Of a stretch of 64,000 nt of DNA, positions 35,052-42,879 are shown one piece after another. The stretch spans positions 107,470 through 171,469 of the forward strand of contig VXWI01000036.1 of the NCBI GenBank assembly GCA_009835985.1, written 5' to 3'. Within the stretch, counting starts at the first letter, position 1. Each line of letters opens with the position of its first letter. This stretch comes from Acidobacteriota bacterium. Its GTDB lineage: Bacteria > Acidobacteriota > Vicinamibacteria > Marinacidobacterales > Marinacidobacteraceae. Under the pieces are notes generated by a model. It did not search any database. It was not told where the DNA came from and saw only the letters and a program-made list of their open reading frames with translations. Both the position numbers and the translations under genes were made by a program.

Positions 35052-36059
35052 CTAAAACTGGCGCAGGAAGCGCAGGTCGTTCTCGTAGAAGCGGCGGATG
35101 TCCCGGATCCCGTGGCGGAGCATCGCGATCCGCTCGACCCCGAGTCCCGCGGCGAACCCTGTATGGATCTCCGGGTCGTACCCCATGTTGGCCAGGATCT
35201 CGGGGTGCACCATGCCCGCGCCGAGGATCTCGATCCAGCCGTCGGGACTGCTGATCGAGACCTCGACCCCGGGCTCCACGAACGGGAAGTAATCGCAACG
35301 GAAACGGATCTCCCGGTCCTCTCCGAAGAGATGCCGGGCGAATTCGTAGAGGGTGCCCTTGAGGTGCGCGAGCGTGAGTCCGCGGTCCACGGCCAGCACT
35401 TCCGTCTGCGTGATCATCCATTCGTGGGTGGCGTCAGTCGCCTCGTTCCGGTACGTGCGCCCCGGAGCGATGAGCCGGATGGGCGGGTCGTGCCGCTCCA
35501 TGTAGCGGATCTGGTTCGGTGAGGTGTGCGTACGCAGCAGGAGCGGGGGCCGGTCATCGGGACCGTCGAGGTAGAAGGTGTCCATCGCGTCCCGCGCCGG
35601 ATGATCGGACGGGATGCGCAGCGCCTCGAAGTTGTAGTACTCGAGTTCGACCTCGGGCCCCTCGATGACGTGGAACCCCATCGAGGCAAAGGCGGCAACC
35701 ACGGCCCGCTCGGTCCGGGTGATGGGATGCAGGCCGCCGGCGGGAAGCGGGCGTCCGGGGAGACTCACGTCGAGCGCCGCCAGACCCTGGGTCCGGCGCG
35801 CCTTGAGATCGCCCTGCTTGGCCGCGAGGGCTTCGCCGAGCCGCGTCTTCGCCTCGTTCAGCAGCCGCCCGACCGCGGCGCGGCGGGACCGGTCGATTCC
35901 CCCGAGCGCCCGCAGCGACACCATGAGGCGCGATTTCCGCCCGAGGTGCTCCGTGCGCCACGCATCCACGTCGCGCTCGTCGCTGAGGCTCTGGAGCGCC
36001 GCGATCGCGTGCGCAACCTCCTCCGGAGCGAGCAGGGAGTCCGGGTTGGAAACGGTCAC
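35052..36059 (-). CDS. pheS: Phenylalanyl-tRNA synthetase alpha subunit
   Basis: The catalytic subunit of PheRS (335 residues). An N-terminal coiled-coil arm (LSDERDVDAWRTEHLGRKSRLMVSLRALGG) leads into class II motifs: HPITRTERAVVAAFASMGFHVIEGPEVELEYYNFEALRIPSDHPARDAMDTFYL region, RTHTSPNQIRYM, GRTYRNEATDATHEWMITQTE (motif 2), RCDYFPFVEPGVEV and LGAGMVHPEIL...GFAAGLGVERIAML (motif 3). GTG 36059 is the only fitting start. Upstream 36060-36235 holds the divergent promoter of the initiator tRNA. Confidence 0.96.
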   Translation of the reverse strand: MTVSNPDSLLAPEEVAHAIAALQSLSDERDVDAWRTEHLGRKSRLMVSLRALGGIDRSRRAAVGRLLNEAKTRLGEALAAKQGDLKARRTQGLAALDVSLPGRPLPAGGLHPITRTERAVVAAFASMGFHVIEGPEVELEYYNFEALRIPSDHPARDAMDTFYLDGPDDRPPLLLRTHTSPNQIRYMERHDPPIRLIAPGRTYRNEATDATHEWMITQTEVLAVDRGLTLAHLKGTLYEFARHLFGEDREIRFRCDYFPFVEPGVEVSISSPDGWIEILGAGMVHPEILANMGYDPEIHTGFAAGLGVERIAMLRHGIRDIRRFYENDLRFLRQF

Positions 36060-36186
36060 AAACGCACTCGGTAAACAGGCGGGTCGGCGGACGAAAGGAG
36101 CGCCGACAGCACCGCCGAGGTCCCGCCGGATCTCCTTTTCATAGTAACTCGCGACCCGGGCGTCGAGGGCGTCGGGAGTTGAGGCT

Positions 36187-36216
36187 TTGACAGACTCCGC
36201 GGCCGGAATGTACAGT
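36187..36216 (+). promoter_or_regulatory. Promoter of the initiator tRNA gene
   Basis: TTGACA (36187-36192), an 18-base spacer and TACAGT (36211-36216), 19 bases before the tRNA 5' end at 36236. The -35 is a perfect consensus, as expected for a strong stable-RNA promoter. Confidence 0.6.
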
Positions 36217-36235
36217 CCGCTCCCCCAAATCCGGA

Positions 36236-36310
<75 letters not shown>

Positions 36311-36478
36311 CCGGATTGGGGTTCGGGCCGCGACACCGGCGGCCCGTTCTGGTGCGAAGACGCCCCGTTCGGCCCCAACCGGTTCCATGAGCCCTCCCTT
36401 TCCCGGGCAAGCGCGGCCAGACAAGGCGCACCACGGCCCCGCGTCTTCCTCGGCAGACCGTCCGGGCGGGAGCATTCC

Positions 36479-37510
36479 GTGAACGTCTTCCGGCCCTGGC
36501 TCCGCGCCCGGTGGCATTTCGGTTTCGGCGCCGCCGCCACGGCGGCCGCCGGCGTCGTCGTCTCCGGCACGCTCGGGTTCATGTGGATCGAGTCGTGGGA
36601 CCTCGCGGACGCGTTCTACATGACGATCATCACGGTCTCGACGGTGGGCTACGGCGAGGTGCAGCCGCTCTCGCCCACCGGCCGGCTCTTCGCCGTACTG
36701 CTCATCGGGGGCGGAGTGGCAACCCTGGGGTACTCGTTCGGAGCGCTGGCCCAATGGGTCACCGAGGCGCCGCTGCAGCGGCAGGAAAGGAGAGTGAGAC
36801 GCATGAAGGACCACATCATCGTGTGCGGCTTCGGCAGGATGGGCCAGCGGGTCACGGCAGGTCTGCAGCGGCACGGGAACGAGGTGTGCGTGATCGAGAA
36901 GTCTCCGGACGTCGTCGAAGCCGCGCTCCGCCAGGGAGTCACCGTGATCCACGGGGATGCAACGGCGGAAGAGACGCTCGAACACGCCGGGGTACGGCGC
37001 GCTGCGACCATCGTCGCCCTCCTCGCGAACGACAGCGACAACCTGTCGATCACCATGACCGCCAGCGCGCTCCGTCCCGGGGTCCGCGTCATCGCCCGGT
37101 CCGAGGAAGACCGTTCCCGCGCGAACCTGGAACGCGCGGGCGCCGCCACCCACGACGTCATCTCGCCGCACCTCACCGCCAGCCGCGTAGTGCTCCGCAA
37201 TCTCTGTGGTTCGGACACCCACCACCTGCTGCACGGGATCTCCGAAATGACTCATCCGGGATTCGGGTCCGCTGAACTCTTCGTGACCGCCGGGTCCGAA
37301 CTCGCAGGAAGAACGATCGCCGATTCGGCCCTGGGTCGGGAAGCCAACGTCCTCGTGCTGGCGATTCGACGCGACGGACAGGAACTCATGATTGCACCCA
37401 CGGGGGATCAGCCGATCGAGCGCGGCGACAAGCTCATGCTCATCGGAGACCGGGAGGACCTGAAGAAGCTGGGAGCGTCGATCGAGGAATACCAGGTGGA
37501 TGCGCCCTGA
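36479..37510 (+). CDS. Potassium channel protein with cytoplasmic TrkA-N/TrkA-C (RCK) gating domains
   Basis: A 343-residue K+ channel subunit of the MthK/Kch type. The N-terminal region has a hydrophobic helix (HFGFGAAATAAAGVVVSGTLGFMW), a pore helix and the selectivity filter TVGYGEV near residue 58, then a second membrane helix (LFAVLLIGGGVATLGYSFGALAQWV). The RCK Rossmann domain starts at DHIIVCGFGRMGQRV, and TrkA-C lies at the end (AGRTIADSALGREANVLVLAI). GTG 36479 (VNVFRPWLRARW) is chosen because it has GGGAG 7 bases before it; the frame is open to 36242 but runs through the tRNA. The 168 bases from the tRNA to this start hold no recognised feature. Confidence 0.88.
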   Translation: MNVFRPWLRARWHFGFGAAATAAAGVVVSGTLGFMWIESWDLADAFYMTIITVSTVGYGEVQPLSPTGRLFAVLLIGGGVATLGYSFGALAQWVTEAPLQRQERRVRRMKDHIIVCGFGRMGQRVTAGLQRHGNEVCVIEKSPDVVEAALRQGVTVIHGDATAEETLEHAGVRRAATIVALLANDSDNLSITMTASALRPGVRVIARSEEDRSRANLERAGAATHDVISPHLTASRVVLRNLCGSDTHHLLHGISEMTHPGFGSAELFVTAGSELAGRTIADSALGREANVLVLAIRRDGQELMIAPTGDQPIERGDKLMLIGDREDLKKLGASIEEYQVDAP

Positions 37511-37571
37511 CGGACCGTTCGTCAACGGGCGCATCCAGTCAGGTCAGTCCGGGCTTCCCGCGGAGGCCCCG

Positions 37572-37988
37572 ATGACTTCGCCGCAACCGCGCAGCTATCG
37601 CGCCTGCCTCGCGTACGGAGCCGCCTATACCGGCGTCTTCGTGGCGGTCGCCGTGGGGCGCCTGCTGTTGATGGAAGACGTGGGGGCGCTCCCGGTCGTG
37701 AACCTCGCCACCGTCATCCCCGGGCTGGTCCTCGCCTACGCCGCCGGGTGCCTTTTCGCCCTGCCGCTGATCTGGACGCTGCGGCGTTTCCGGATGAGCC
37801 CACGGATTCCCATCCTGTTCTGGTCGGCGGCGGTGCCGGTTTCCGCGCTCGGGAGCATTCTCGGCGGACTGCTCGGGCCGCCCGGCATCCTGCTCCTGGG
37901 CGGACTCCCCGTTCTGGCCGCGCTCGGGCTGGCCTTCGCGCTCCAGGCGGTCTGGACGCGGCGCGGCTCCGCAGCGCCGGACGGCTGA
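37572..37988 (+). CDS. Small integral membrane protein, 138 residues
   Basis: Begins ATG 37572 (MTSPQPRSYRACLAYG), 61 bases after the channel gene. An in-frame ATG at 37500 overlaps the channel and adds a polar tail, so it is not preferred. Four hydrophobic segments: YTGVFVAVAVGRLLLM, VNLATVIPGLVLAYAAGCLFALPLIWTL, IPILFWSAAVPVSALGSILGGLLG, and GILLLGGLPVLAALGLAFALQAVW. No family recognised. The last base of its stop codon is also the 3' base of tRNA-Thr on the opposite strand. Its position suggests cotranscription with the channel, with no functional evidence. Confidence 0.65.
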   Translation: MTSPQPRSYRACLAYGAAYTGVFVAVAVGRLLLMEDVGALPVVNLATVIPGLVLAYAAGCLFALPLIWTLRRFRMSPRIPILFWSAAVPVSALGSILGGLLGPPGILLLGGLPVLAALGLAFALQAVWTRRGSAAPDG

Positions 37989-38059
37989 GCCGGCGAGTGG
38001 ATTTGAACCACCGACCTGCTGATTACGAATCAGCTGCTCTACCCCTGAGCTACACCGGC
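37988..38059 (-). tRNA. tRNA-Thr (anticodon CGT)
   Basis: Reads GCCGGTG...CGCCGGC on the minus strand with discriminator U73 and no encoded CCA. The anticodon arm is CTGAT-TCGTAAT-style, with CGT in the loop TTCGTAA, and the T arm holds GGTTCAAATCC. D arm: GCTCAGGGGTAGAGC. All stems pair, with one G-U at 6:67. It decodes ACG (Thr). Confidence 0.95.
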
Positions 38060-38184
38060 TAGCCTTCGCAATTGTAGGCTGGCGCCGGACCCCGCGGGGC
38101 ACCCCCGGCTCGGCCGCCTCGATCGGCGATGCCCCGGCCGGGTGGTGCGGTGCGTGACGGCGAGACGCTCAAACTCCCCTCCCC

Positions 38185-39228
38185 ATGACGAGAGACCCAC
38201 CGCACCGGTCGGCAGACGGAGGTCTCGCCTACCAGCGGCGCATCCTGGAAGGCGTCGCGCGGACGTTCGCGCTCACCATCCGCCCTCTGCCCGGGAATCT
38301 CTACGACGCTACCGGGAATCTCTACCTCCTCTGCCGGATCGCCGACACCATCGAGGACGAGCCGGCCCTCTCGCCGGACGAGAAGGGAGCTTTCTCGAGC
38401 CGCCTCGTCGCGCTCGTCTCGGGCGACGGCGACCCCGTCGGGTTCTCTCGTGATCTGGGAGAGCGGCTGTCCGCGGCCACGGCGAACGAACGCGACCTGA
38501 TCGCCAATGCGGAGCGGGTCCTGAGCGTCACCGCCCGCTTCAGCGACGCGCAGCGCGAGGCGATCCAGCGCTGCGTCCGCATCATGACGCGCGGCATGGT
38601 GGAGTTTCAGCGCGGCGCCAGCATCCGCGGCCTCCGGAACCTCGAGGACCTGAACCGCTACTGCTACCACGTCGCCGGGGTGGTGGGGGAAACGCTCACT
38701 GCGTTCTTCTGCGAGTACTCCGCCGAGATGCGCAAGCGGCGCGAGGACCTGTTCGCGCTGTCGGTTTCCTTCGGCCAGGGGCTCCAGATGATCAACGTCC
38801 TGAAGGACATCTGGGAGGACCACCGCCGCGGCGCCTGCTGGCTGCCGCGGGACGTCTTCCGCGCCGCGGGTCTCGAACTCCACGCGCTTCCCGCCGGAAG
38901 GAGCGATCCGGCGTTTGCCGCGGGGCTGCTCGAACTCGTCGCCGTCACCCGCCAGCATCTTGAGGCGGCGCTGCGTTACACGCTCATCATTCCGTCCCGC
39001 GAGACGGGAATCCGCCGGTTCTGCCTGTGGCCCCTGGGTCTGGCGATGCTGACCCTGAGGCGTATCCGGCGGACGCCAGCGTTCGCGAGCGGTGGGGAGG
39101 TCAAGGTATCCCGCCGCACCGTCTGGGCGGTCGTGGTCATCACCAGCGTCTTCGCCCGCTCGAACCTGGCCCTCCGGCTCCTTTTCAGACTTTGCGCCCG
39201 CGGCCTCCCGCAGCCGTCGGGAGCATGA
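38185..39228 (+). CDS. Squalene/phytoene synthase family protein, copy 1
   Basis: A head-to-head prenyl transferase of 347 residues. Aspartate-rich motifs for diphosphate binding: LYLLCRIADTIEDEP (DTIED) and QGLQMINVLKDIWEDHRRGACWLP (DIWED). The squalene-synthase signature NRYCYHVAGVVGETLTAFFCEY is present, and the C-terminus has a hydrophobic helix (VWAVVVITSVF) that could anchor it. The sequence is closer to farnesyl-diphosphate farnesyltransferase than to carotenoid CrtB, so squalene is the likely product. ATG 38185 fits the conserved start. The second copy overlaps its stop (ATGA). No squalene-hopene cyclase or hpn genes are in this window. Confidence 0.85.
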   Translation: MTRDPPHRSADGGLAYQRRILEGVARTFALTIRPLPGNLYDATGNLYLLCRIADTIEDEPALSPDEKGAFSSRLVALVSGDGDPVGFSRDLGERLSAATANERDLIANAERVLSVTARFSDAQREAIQRCVRIMTRGMVEFQRGASIRGLRNLEDLNRYCYHVAGVVGETLTAFFCEYSAEMRKRREDLFALSVSFGQGLQMINVLKDIWEDHRRGACWLPRDVFRAAGLELHALPAGRSDPAFAAGLLELVAVTRQHLEAALRYTLIIPSRETGIRRFCLWPLGLAMLTLRRIRRTPAFASGGEVKVSRRTVWAVVVITSVFARSNLALRLLFRLCARGLPQPSGA

Positions 39229-40277
39229 CGATCGCGTCGCCCGGCAACGGGACGGACAGCGACCTCGCCTACCAGGCGAGGATCCTCCAGGCCGTTTCGC
39301 GCACCTACGCCCTCACGATCCCCGCCCTTCCCGATCGTCTCCGCCCGGTGGTCGGCAACGCCTATCTGCTCTGCCGCGTCACCGACACGATCGAAGACGA
39401 GTCCGGGTTTTCTCCAGCGCAGAAAGCGGTGTTCTGGGAACGCCTGATCGAGGTCGTCGCCGGACGCGGGGACGCGGCATCCTTCGGCCGCGATCTGGCG
39501 GCGGCGCTGACGCCCGCGACGCCGGAGCCGGAGCGGGAGCTCGCGGCGGGCGCGAGGCGCATCCTGCGCGTGACCGCGCGGCTTCGCGCCCCGCAGCGGG
39601 CGGCCATCGAACGCTGTATCCGGGTGATGTCGCGGGGCATGGCGGAGTTTCAGCGGGACCCGGGCTCCGTCGGCCTGAAGGACCTCGGCCAACTCGACCG
39701 GTATTGCTATTTCGTCGCCGGGGTCGTCGGCGAAATGCTCGTCGAGCTGTTCTGCGACTACTCCCAGGAGATCGCGGACCGCCGGAAGGAGCTGACGGCC
39801 CTCGCGGTCTCCCACGCCCAGGGGCTGCAGATGGCCAACATTCTCAAGGACCTCTGGGACGACTGGGAGAACGGCGCCTGCTGGCTCCCCGAGGACGTGT
39901 TCCGCGCCGCCGGTTTCGACCTCGCCTCCCTCGCCGCGGGCCGGGCCGCTCCGGGATTCGACGAAGGGCTCTCCCGACTGGTGGCGATCACCCGCGGCCA
40001 CCTGTCGAACGCACTCCGGTTCATCCTGCTGATTCCGAGGCGCGAGACCGGGATCCGTCGGCATCTCCTGTGGGCCGTCGCACTGGCGGTGCTCGTGCTG
40101 CGGCGCATCCACCGAAACCCGTCCTTCCGGCTGGGCCGAACGATCCGGCTGTCGCGGTTCAGCGTGGGCGCCGTCGTCGCGGTCACGAGCGTCGCGGCCA
40201 GCCGGGATTCGGTCCTGACGTTCCTGTTCCGGGCGGCGACCCGCGGACTGCCGCCGGTCCCGCCGCCCGGAAGCTGA
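39225..40277 (+). CDS. Squalene/phytoene synthase family protein, copy 2
   Basis: A 350-residue paralogue of the preceding gene, cotranscribed through an ATGA overlap. Same motifs: AYLLCRVTDTIEDESG, DRYCYFVAGVVGEMLVELFCDY and QGLQMANILKDLWDDWENGACWLP, so both Asp-rich sites (DTIED, DLWDD) are preserved. The C-terminal hydrophobic helix is also present. By eye the two copies agree at roughly half their positions. They may form a heteromer or split two half-reactions, as HpnC and HpnD do. That comparison is functional analogy only; no HpnE oxidase is nearby. Confidence 0.83.
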   Translation: MTIASPGNGTDSDLAYQARILQAVSRTYALTIPALPDRLRPVVGNAYLLCRVTDTIEDESGFSPAQKAVFWERLIEVVAGRGDAASFGRDLAAALTPATPEPERELAAGARRILRVTARLRAPQRAAIERCIRVMSRGMAEFQRDPGSVGLKDLGQLDRYCYFVAGVVGEMLVELFCDYSQEIADRRKELTALAVSHAQGLQMANILKDLWDDWENGACWLPEDVFRAAGFDLASLAAGRAAPGFDEGLSRLVAITRGHLSNALRFILLIPRRETGIRRHLLWAVALAVLVLRRIHRNPSFRLGRTIRLSRFSVGAVVAVTSVAASRDSVLTFLFRAATRGLPPVPPPGS

Positions 40278-40283
40278 CGGGCG

Positions 40284-41102
40284 CTACCGGTTGGTGTTGA
40301 GGCGGACGACGATCCCGAGGGTCAGCGCGGACACCGTGGGACTCCCCACTCCACCTTCGGCGAGCCGCAGCGCGTCGGTTTCTTCGTCCCGGAACTCGAT
40401 CCGGCGGTAGTCGAACGCCAGCAAGACCGGAGCCCCCGGGAAGGGCACCTTGATCCCGATGCCGACCACGACCGCACCGGATTCGAAGGGCTCGGCTCCC
40501 TCGACCTCCGACGTTCGCCACGCGTAGCCGACGACTCCATAGGGAGTGACGGCGGCGCGCGGCCACTGCAACACCGCGGACACCGAGGCCTCCTGGCTCA
40601 CCTGTTCCAAAGGCTCCGGGAAGACGGTGAACCCGGCCTCCTCATCGGTCACCGAGAACTCGAAATCGGTCGTCGTCCGGGTGAAACCGGCTTCCGCTCC
40701 CAGGTAGCGGTTCACGAAGAACGCTCCGCGGGCGCCGAGGTGCTGGCCGAACCCGACGTCCTCGGCTTCCGCGCTCACCGTCTGGAAGATGTTCCGGGAA
40801 AACCCGAGGTCCTGATTCACCAGTTGGCTGCCGATGACGACGCCGGCTTCGGCGTGCGTCCAGTCCCCCGGTTGCGAGAAGACGGGCCCCTGGCGGCTCG
40901 GCGCCGCCTGCGTGACGCTGGATGCCCGCTCCGCCGCCTCGCGGAGGCTCCGCAGGATCTCGCCGAGTTCGCGGGCATCCGGGCCGGGAACGGCCGACCC
41001 GCCGGGGTTCGGGCCCGGACTCGTTCCCGGGGGCGCCGCGGCGGCGAGGCTCGCCGTCAGCACGACCAGCAGGGCCGCAGCGACTGGCGGCCGCGGGTTC
41101 AC
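40284..41102 (-). CDS. Exported outer-membrane beta-barrel-like protein
   Basis: A 272-residue secreted protein. GTG 41102 overlaps the matrixin stop (GTGA), and the signal peptide is VNPRPPVAAALLVVLTASLAAAAP. A Pro/Gly linker and a short helix (ARELGEILRSLREAAERAS) precede a region of alternating amphipathic strands: HAEAGVVIGSQLV, LGARGAFFVNRYLGAEAGFTRTTTDFEFSV, VTPYGVVGYAWRTSEVE, SGAVVVGIGIKVPF, LLAFDYRRIEF and SALTLGIVVRLNTNR. It ends in a polar-aromatic-free strand. This looks like an 8-strand OmpW/OMP_b-brl barrel. It closes a three-gene exported operon. Confidence 0.65.
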   Translation of the reverse strand: MNPRPPVAAALLVVLTASLAAAAPPGTSPGPNPGGSAVPGPDARELGEILRSLREAAERASSVTQAAPSRQGPVFSQPGDWTHAEAGVVIGSQLVNQDLGFSRNIFQTVSAEAEDVGFGQHLGARGAFFVNRYLGAEAGFTRTTTDFEFSVTDEEAGFTVFPEPLEQVSQEASVSAVLQWPRAAVTPYGVVGYAWRTSEVEGAEPFESGAVVVGIGIKVPFPGAPVLLAFDYRRIEFRDEETDALRLAEGGVGSPTVSALTLGIVVRLNTNR

Positions 41103-42109
41103 TGGCTGACCTCGAGGTTGACCTCGGTCGCCCCGCCCTCCGCGACCGCCACGAGGCGGGGATGCACGGAGACGCTGAAGTCCGTGTCCGCCCGACCGAA
41201 CGGGAAGAAGTAGGCGGTGGCCGTATGGCCCGCGGGGATCGGATTCACGCGCAGCACGTAACGGCCGTCGGGCAGTCCGGCGATCTCGTAGCTGCCCTCC
41301 CCGTCCGCCCAGCCTCCCACGGTGTGGTCGAGCACCGGCTCGTAGGCGACCACGTGGGCATAGCGCACCGCCTCCCCCGAAGCGCGGCGAACCACGCCGT
41401 GGATGCTCCCGGCGGGAGCTGTCGCGCCGGGGTAGAGAACCGACGCTCCGGTGACATCGTCGGCAGTGAGCTCCCGCCCGAGGGCGGTGCCGCTTCCGAA
41501 CCCGTACGGCCACATGACGCTCGAGCCGGCAAGCAGCGAGCCCTCCGACTGGCGGCCGACACCCGAATGACCCAGCCCGAGAAAGTGGCCCACTTCGTGA
41601 ATCATCGTCGAGCGGTAGTCCCAGCCTCCCGCTTCGGGGGTGTCTGTCCAGGCATAGGCCGGGTTGATGATGATGTCCGCCTCGGCAATGACTCCGGTCT
41701 CGATGATGGTGAGCCAGCTCGTGACCGCCAGCGTGGCGTCGGAGAGCCCGAACTGCGCCAACTGTTCGCGCGAAGTGAAGCCCACCGCGTTGGTCCGGTC
41801 GAAGAACTCGAAGGGCCGCTGGTTGGTCTTGCCGCGGTACGAGAACGCGAGACCGACCGCGTCCGGGGCGCTCCAGGTGTCAAAGGCCGCTCTCGTCTCG
41901 GCGACCACCTCGTCCACCGTCATCGAGTCGTCCGCCACGTTGGCCACCCAGTACCCGACGGGACGGAGGCCGTCGGCCCAGACGAAGCCGCGACCGCGGA
42001 TCAACTGGTATGCGGAGGCTGCCGGGATCCCCAAGGACAGCACAAGCAGGGCCGCGAGCCCGCGGACCGCCCGGCGGGACCCGGCGGCGGAGGAACGCCG
42101 CCCTCTCAC
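41099..42109 (-). CDS. Exported matrixin-type (M10) zinc metalloprotease with C-terminal carboxypeptidase-regulatory-like domain
   Basis: A 336-residue secreted metalloprotease. The signal peptide ends near SAYQLIRG. The zinc site is HEVGHFLGLGHSG at about residue 170 (HExxHxxGxxH, three His ligands and the catalytic Glu), followed by a Met-turn in SSVMWPYGF. LTADDVTGASVLYPG is typical of matrixins. Residues about 245-300 (GSIHGVVRRASGEAVRYAHVVAYEP...GSYEIAGLPDGRYVLRVNP) form a CarboxypepD_reg/Cna-B-like module. GTG 42109 overlaps the upstream stop (GTGA), and the barrel gene overlaps its own stop. No propeptide cysteine switch is obvious. Confidence 0.85.
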   Translation of the reverse strand: MRGRRSSAAGSRRAVRGLAALLVLSLGIPAASAYQLIRGRGFVWADGLRPVGYWVANVADDSMTVDEVVAETRAAFDTWSAPDAVGLAFSYRGKTNQRPFEFFDRTNAVGFTSREQLAQFGLSDATLAVTSWLTIIETGVIAEADIIINPAYAWTDTPEAGGWDYRSTMIHEVGHFLGLGHSGVGRQSEGSLLAGSSVMWPYGFGSGTALGRELTADDVTGASVLYPGATAPAGSIHGVVRRASGEAVRYAHVVAYEPVLDHTVGGWADGEGSYEIAGLPDGRYVLRVNPIPAGHTATAYFFPFGRADTDFSVSVHPRLVAVAEGGATEVNLEVSQ

Positions 42110-42681
42110 TGAGCGAGCGCCTCCCGCACGATGCGGCGCACCTGGTCGAGCGGCACCGGTCCCGCCGACAGGGCGGAGCCGGGCGCCGGCGGCACGCCGT
42201 CGGGATCCTTGAGGGTCAGGCCGGCCAGGGACCGGTCGAGCACCCGGTTGCCGGTCTTCGGATCGCGGCCCACCGTGAACTTGCCCGACGCCATGCCCAG
42301 CACGGTCGGAACTCGCCCGGCACCGCCGTCGCTGAACACGAGAACCTCCTCACCGAGGTGAAAGGCGGGAGATCCCGGGACCACGAGCCGGTAGCCCTCG
42401 GCCTCGCCTCCCAGGAACCTCAGGGTAAGCACGTTTCGGCGGCCCCCCTTGAGGTACTCGTCCACCTCGATGGTGACGAAGGTGTGGATGCCGGTGCGCC
42501 GCGCATTCAACTGGCTGGCGATGCCGATCACCTGGCCCGTGAAGATCTGGTCCGCCTGGACGGCCATCTCATCGAGCGTCAACCGCCGCACCGTGGACGC
42601 CTCGAGCCCACCGGCCAGGACCACCAACGCGAGCGTCGGAAGGACCCTGGCCACACCGGTTTGCGTCACTCTCGCGGACAC
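42106..42681 (-). CDS. Exported protein of unknown function, first gene of the matrixin operon
   Basis: A 191-residue secreted protein starting at GTG 42681 (GGGGAG 10 bases upstream; a second GTG at 42669 is possible). The signal peptide is LPTLALVVLAGGLEAS. The mature part begins TVRRLTLDEMAVQADQIFTGQVIGI and contains strand motifs HTFVTIEVDEYLKGG, VLTLRFLGGEAEGYRLVVPG, FHLGEEVLVFSDG and MASGKFTV. I know this pattern from bacterial proteins found beside matrixins, but it has no established function. It is translationally coupled to the protease gene and could be its inhibitor, chaperone or substrate. Not supported beyond position. Confidence 0.65.
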   Translation of the reverse strand: MSARVTQTGVARVLPTLALVVLAGGLEASTVRRLTLDEMAVQADQIFTGQVIGIASQLNARRTGIHTFVTIEVDEYLKGGRRNVLTLRFLGGEAEGYRLVVPGSPAFHLGEEVLVFSDGGAGRVPTVLGMASGKFTVGRDPKTGNRVLDRSLAGLTLKDPDGVPPAPGSALSAGPVPLDQVRRIVREALAQ

Positions 42682-42866
42682 GGATACAAGGCTCCCCGAC
42701 GCATTCGGCACGGCTTCAGAAAGGTAGCACGGCGAAACCGCCCGGCCCGCCGGCGCCCGGCCATCCGCGCCGGATCGCGACGTGAGGCGGCGCTGGGCGC
42801 GGCTCGGAGCGCCGCGCGGTGCCGAGACCGGCGTGCCGCACCCACCGCTCCGCCGTCCTGCCCCAT

Positions 42867-42872
42867 TAGCAT
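42867..42872 (+). promoter_or_regulatory. Candidate -10 box (TAGCAT) for leaderless rsgA transcript
   Basis: TAGCAT ends 7 bases before the rsgA ATG at 42880, with no RBS between. It is identical to the box before the M20 peptidase gene. The 198-base gap 42682-42879, between the divergent matrixin operon and rsgA, holds no other recognised feature. Confidence 0.42.
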
Positions 42873-42879
42873 CCTGCCG

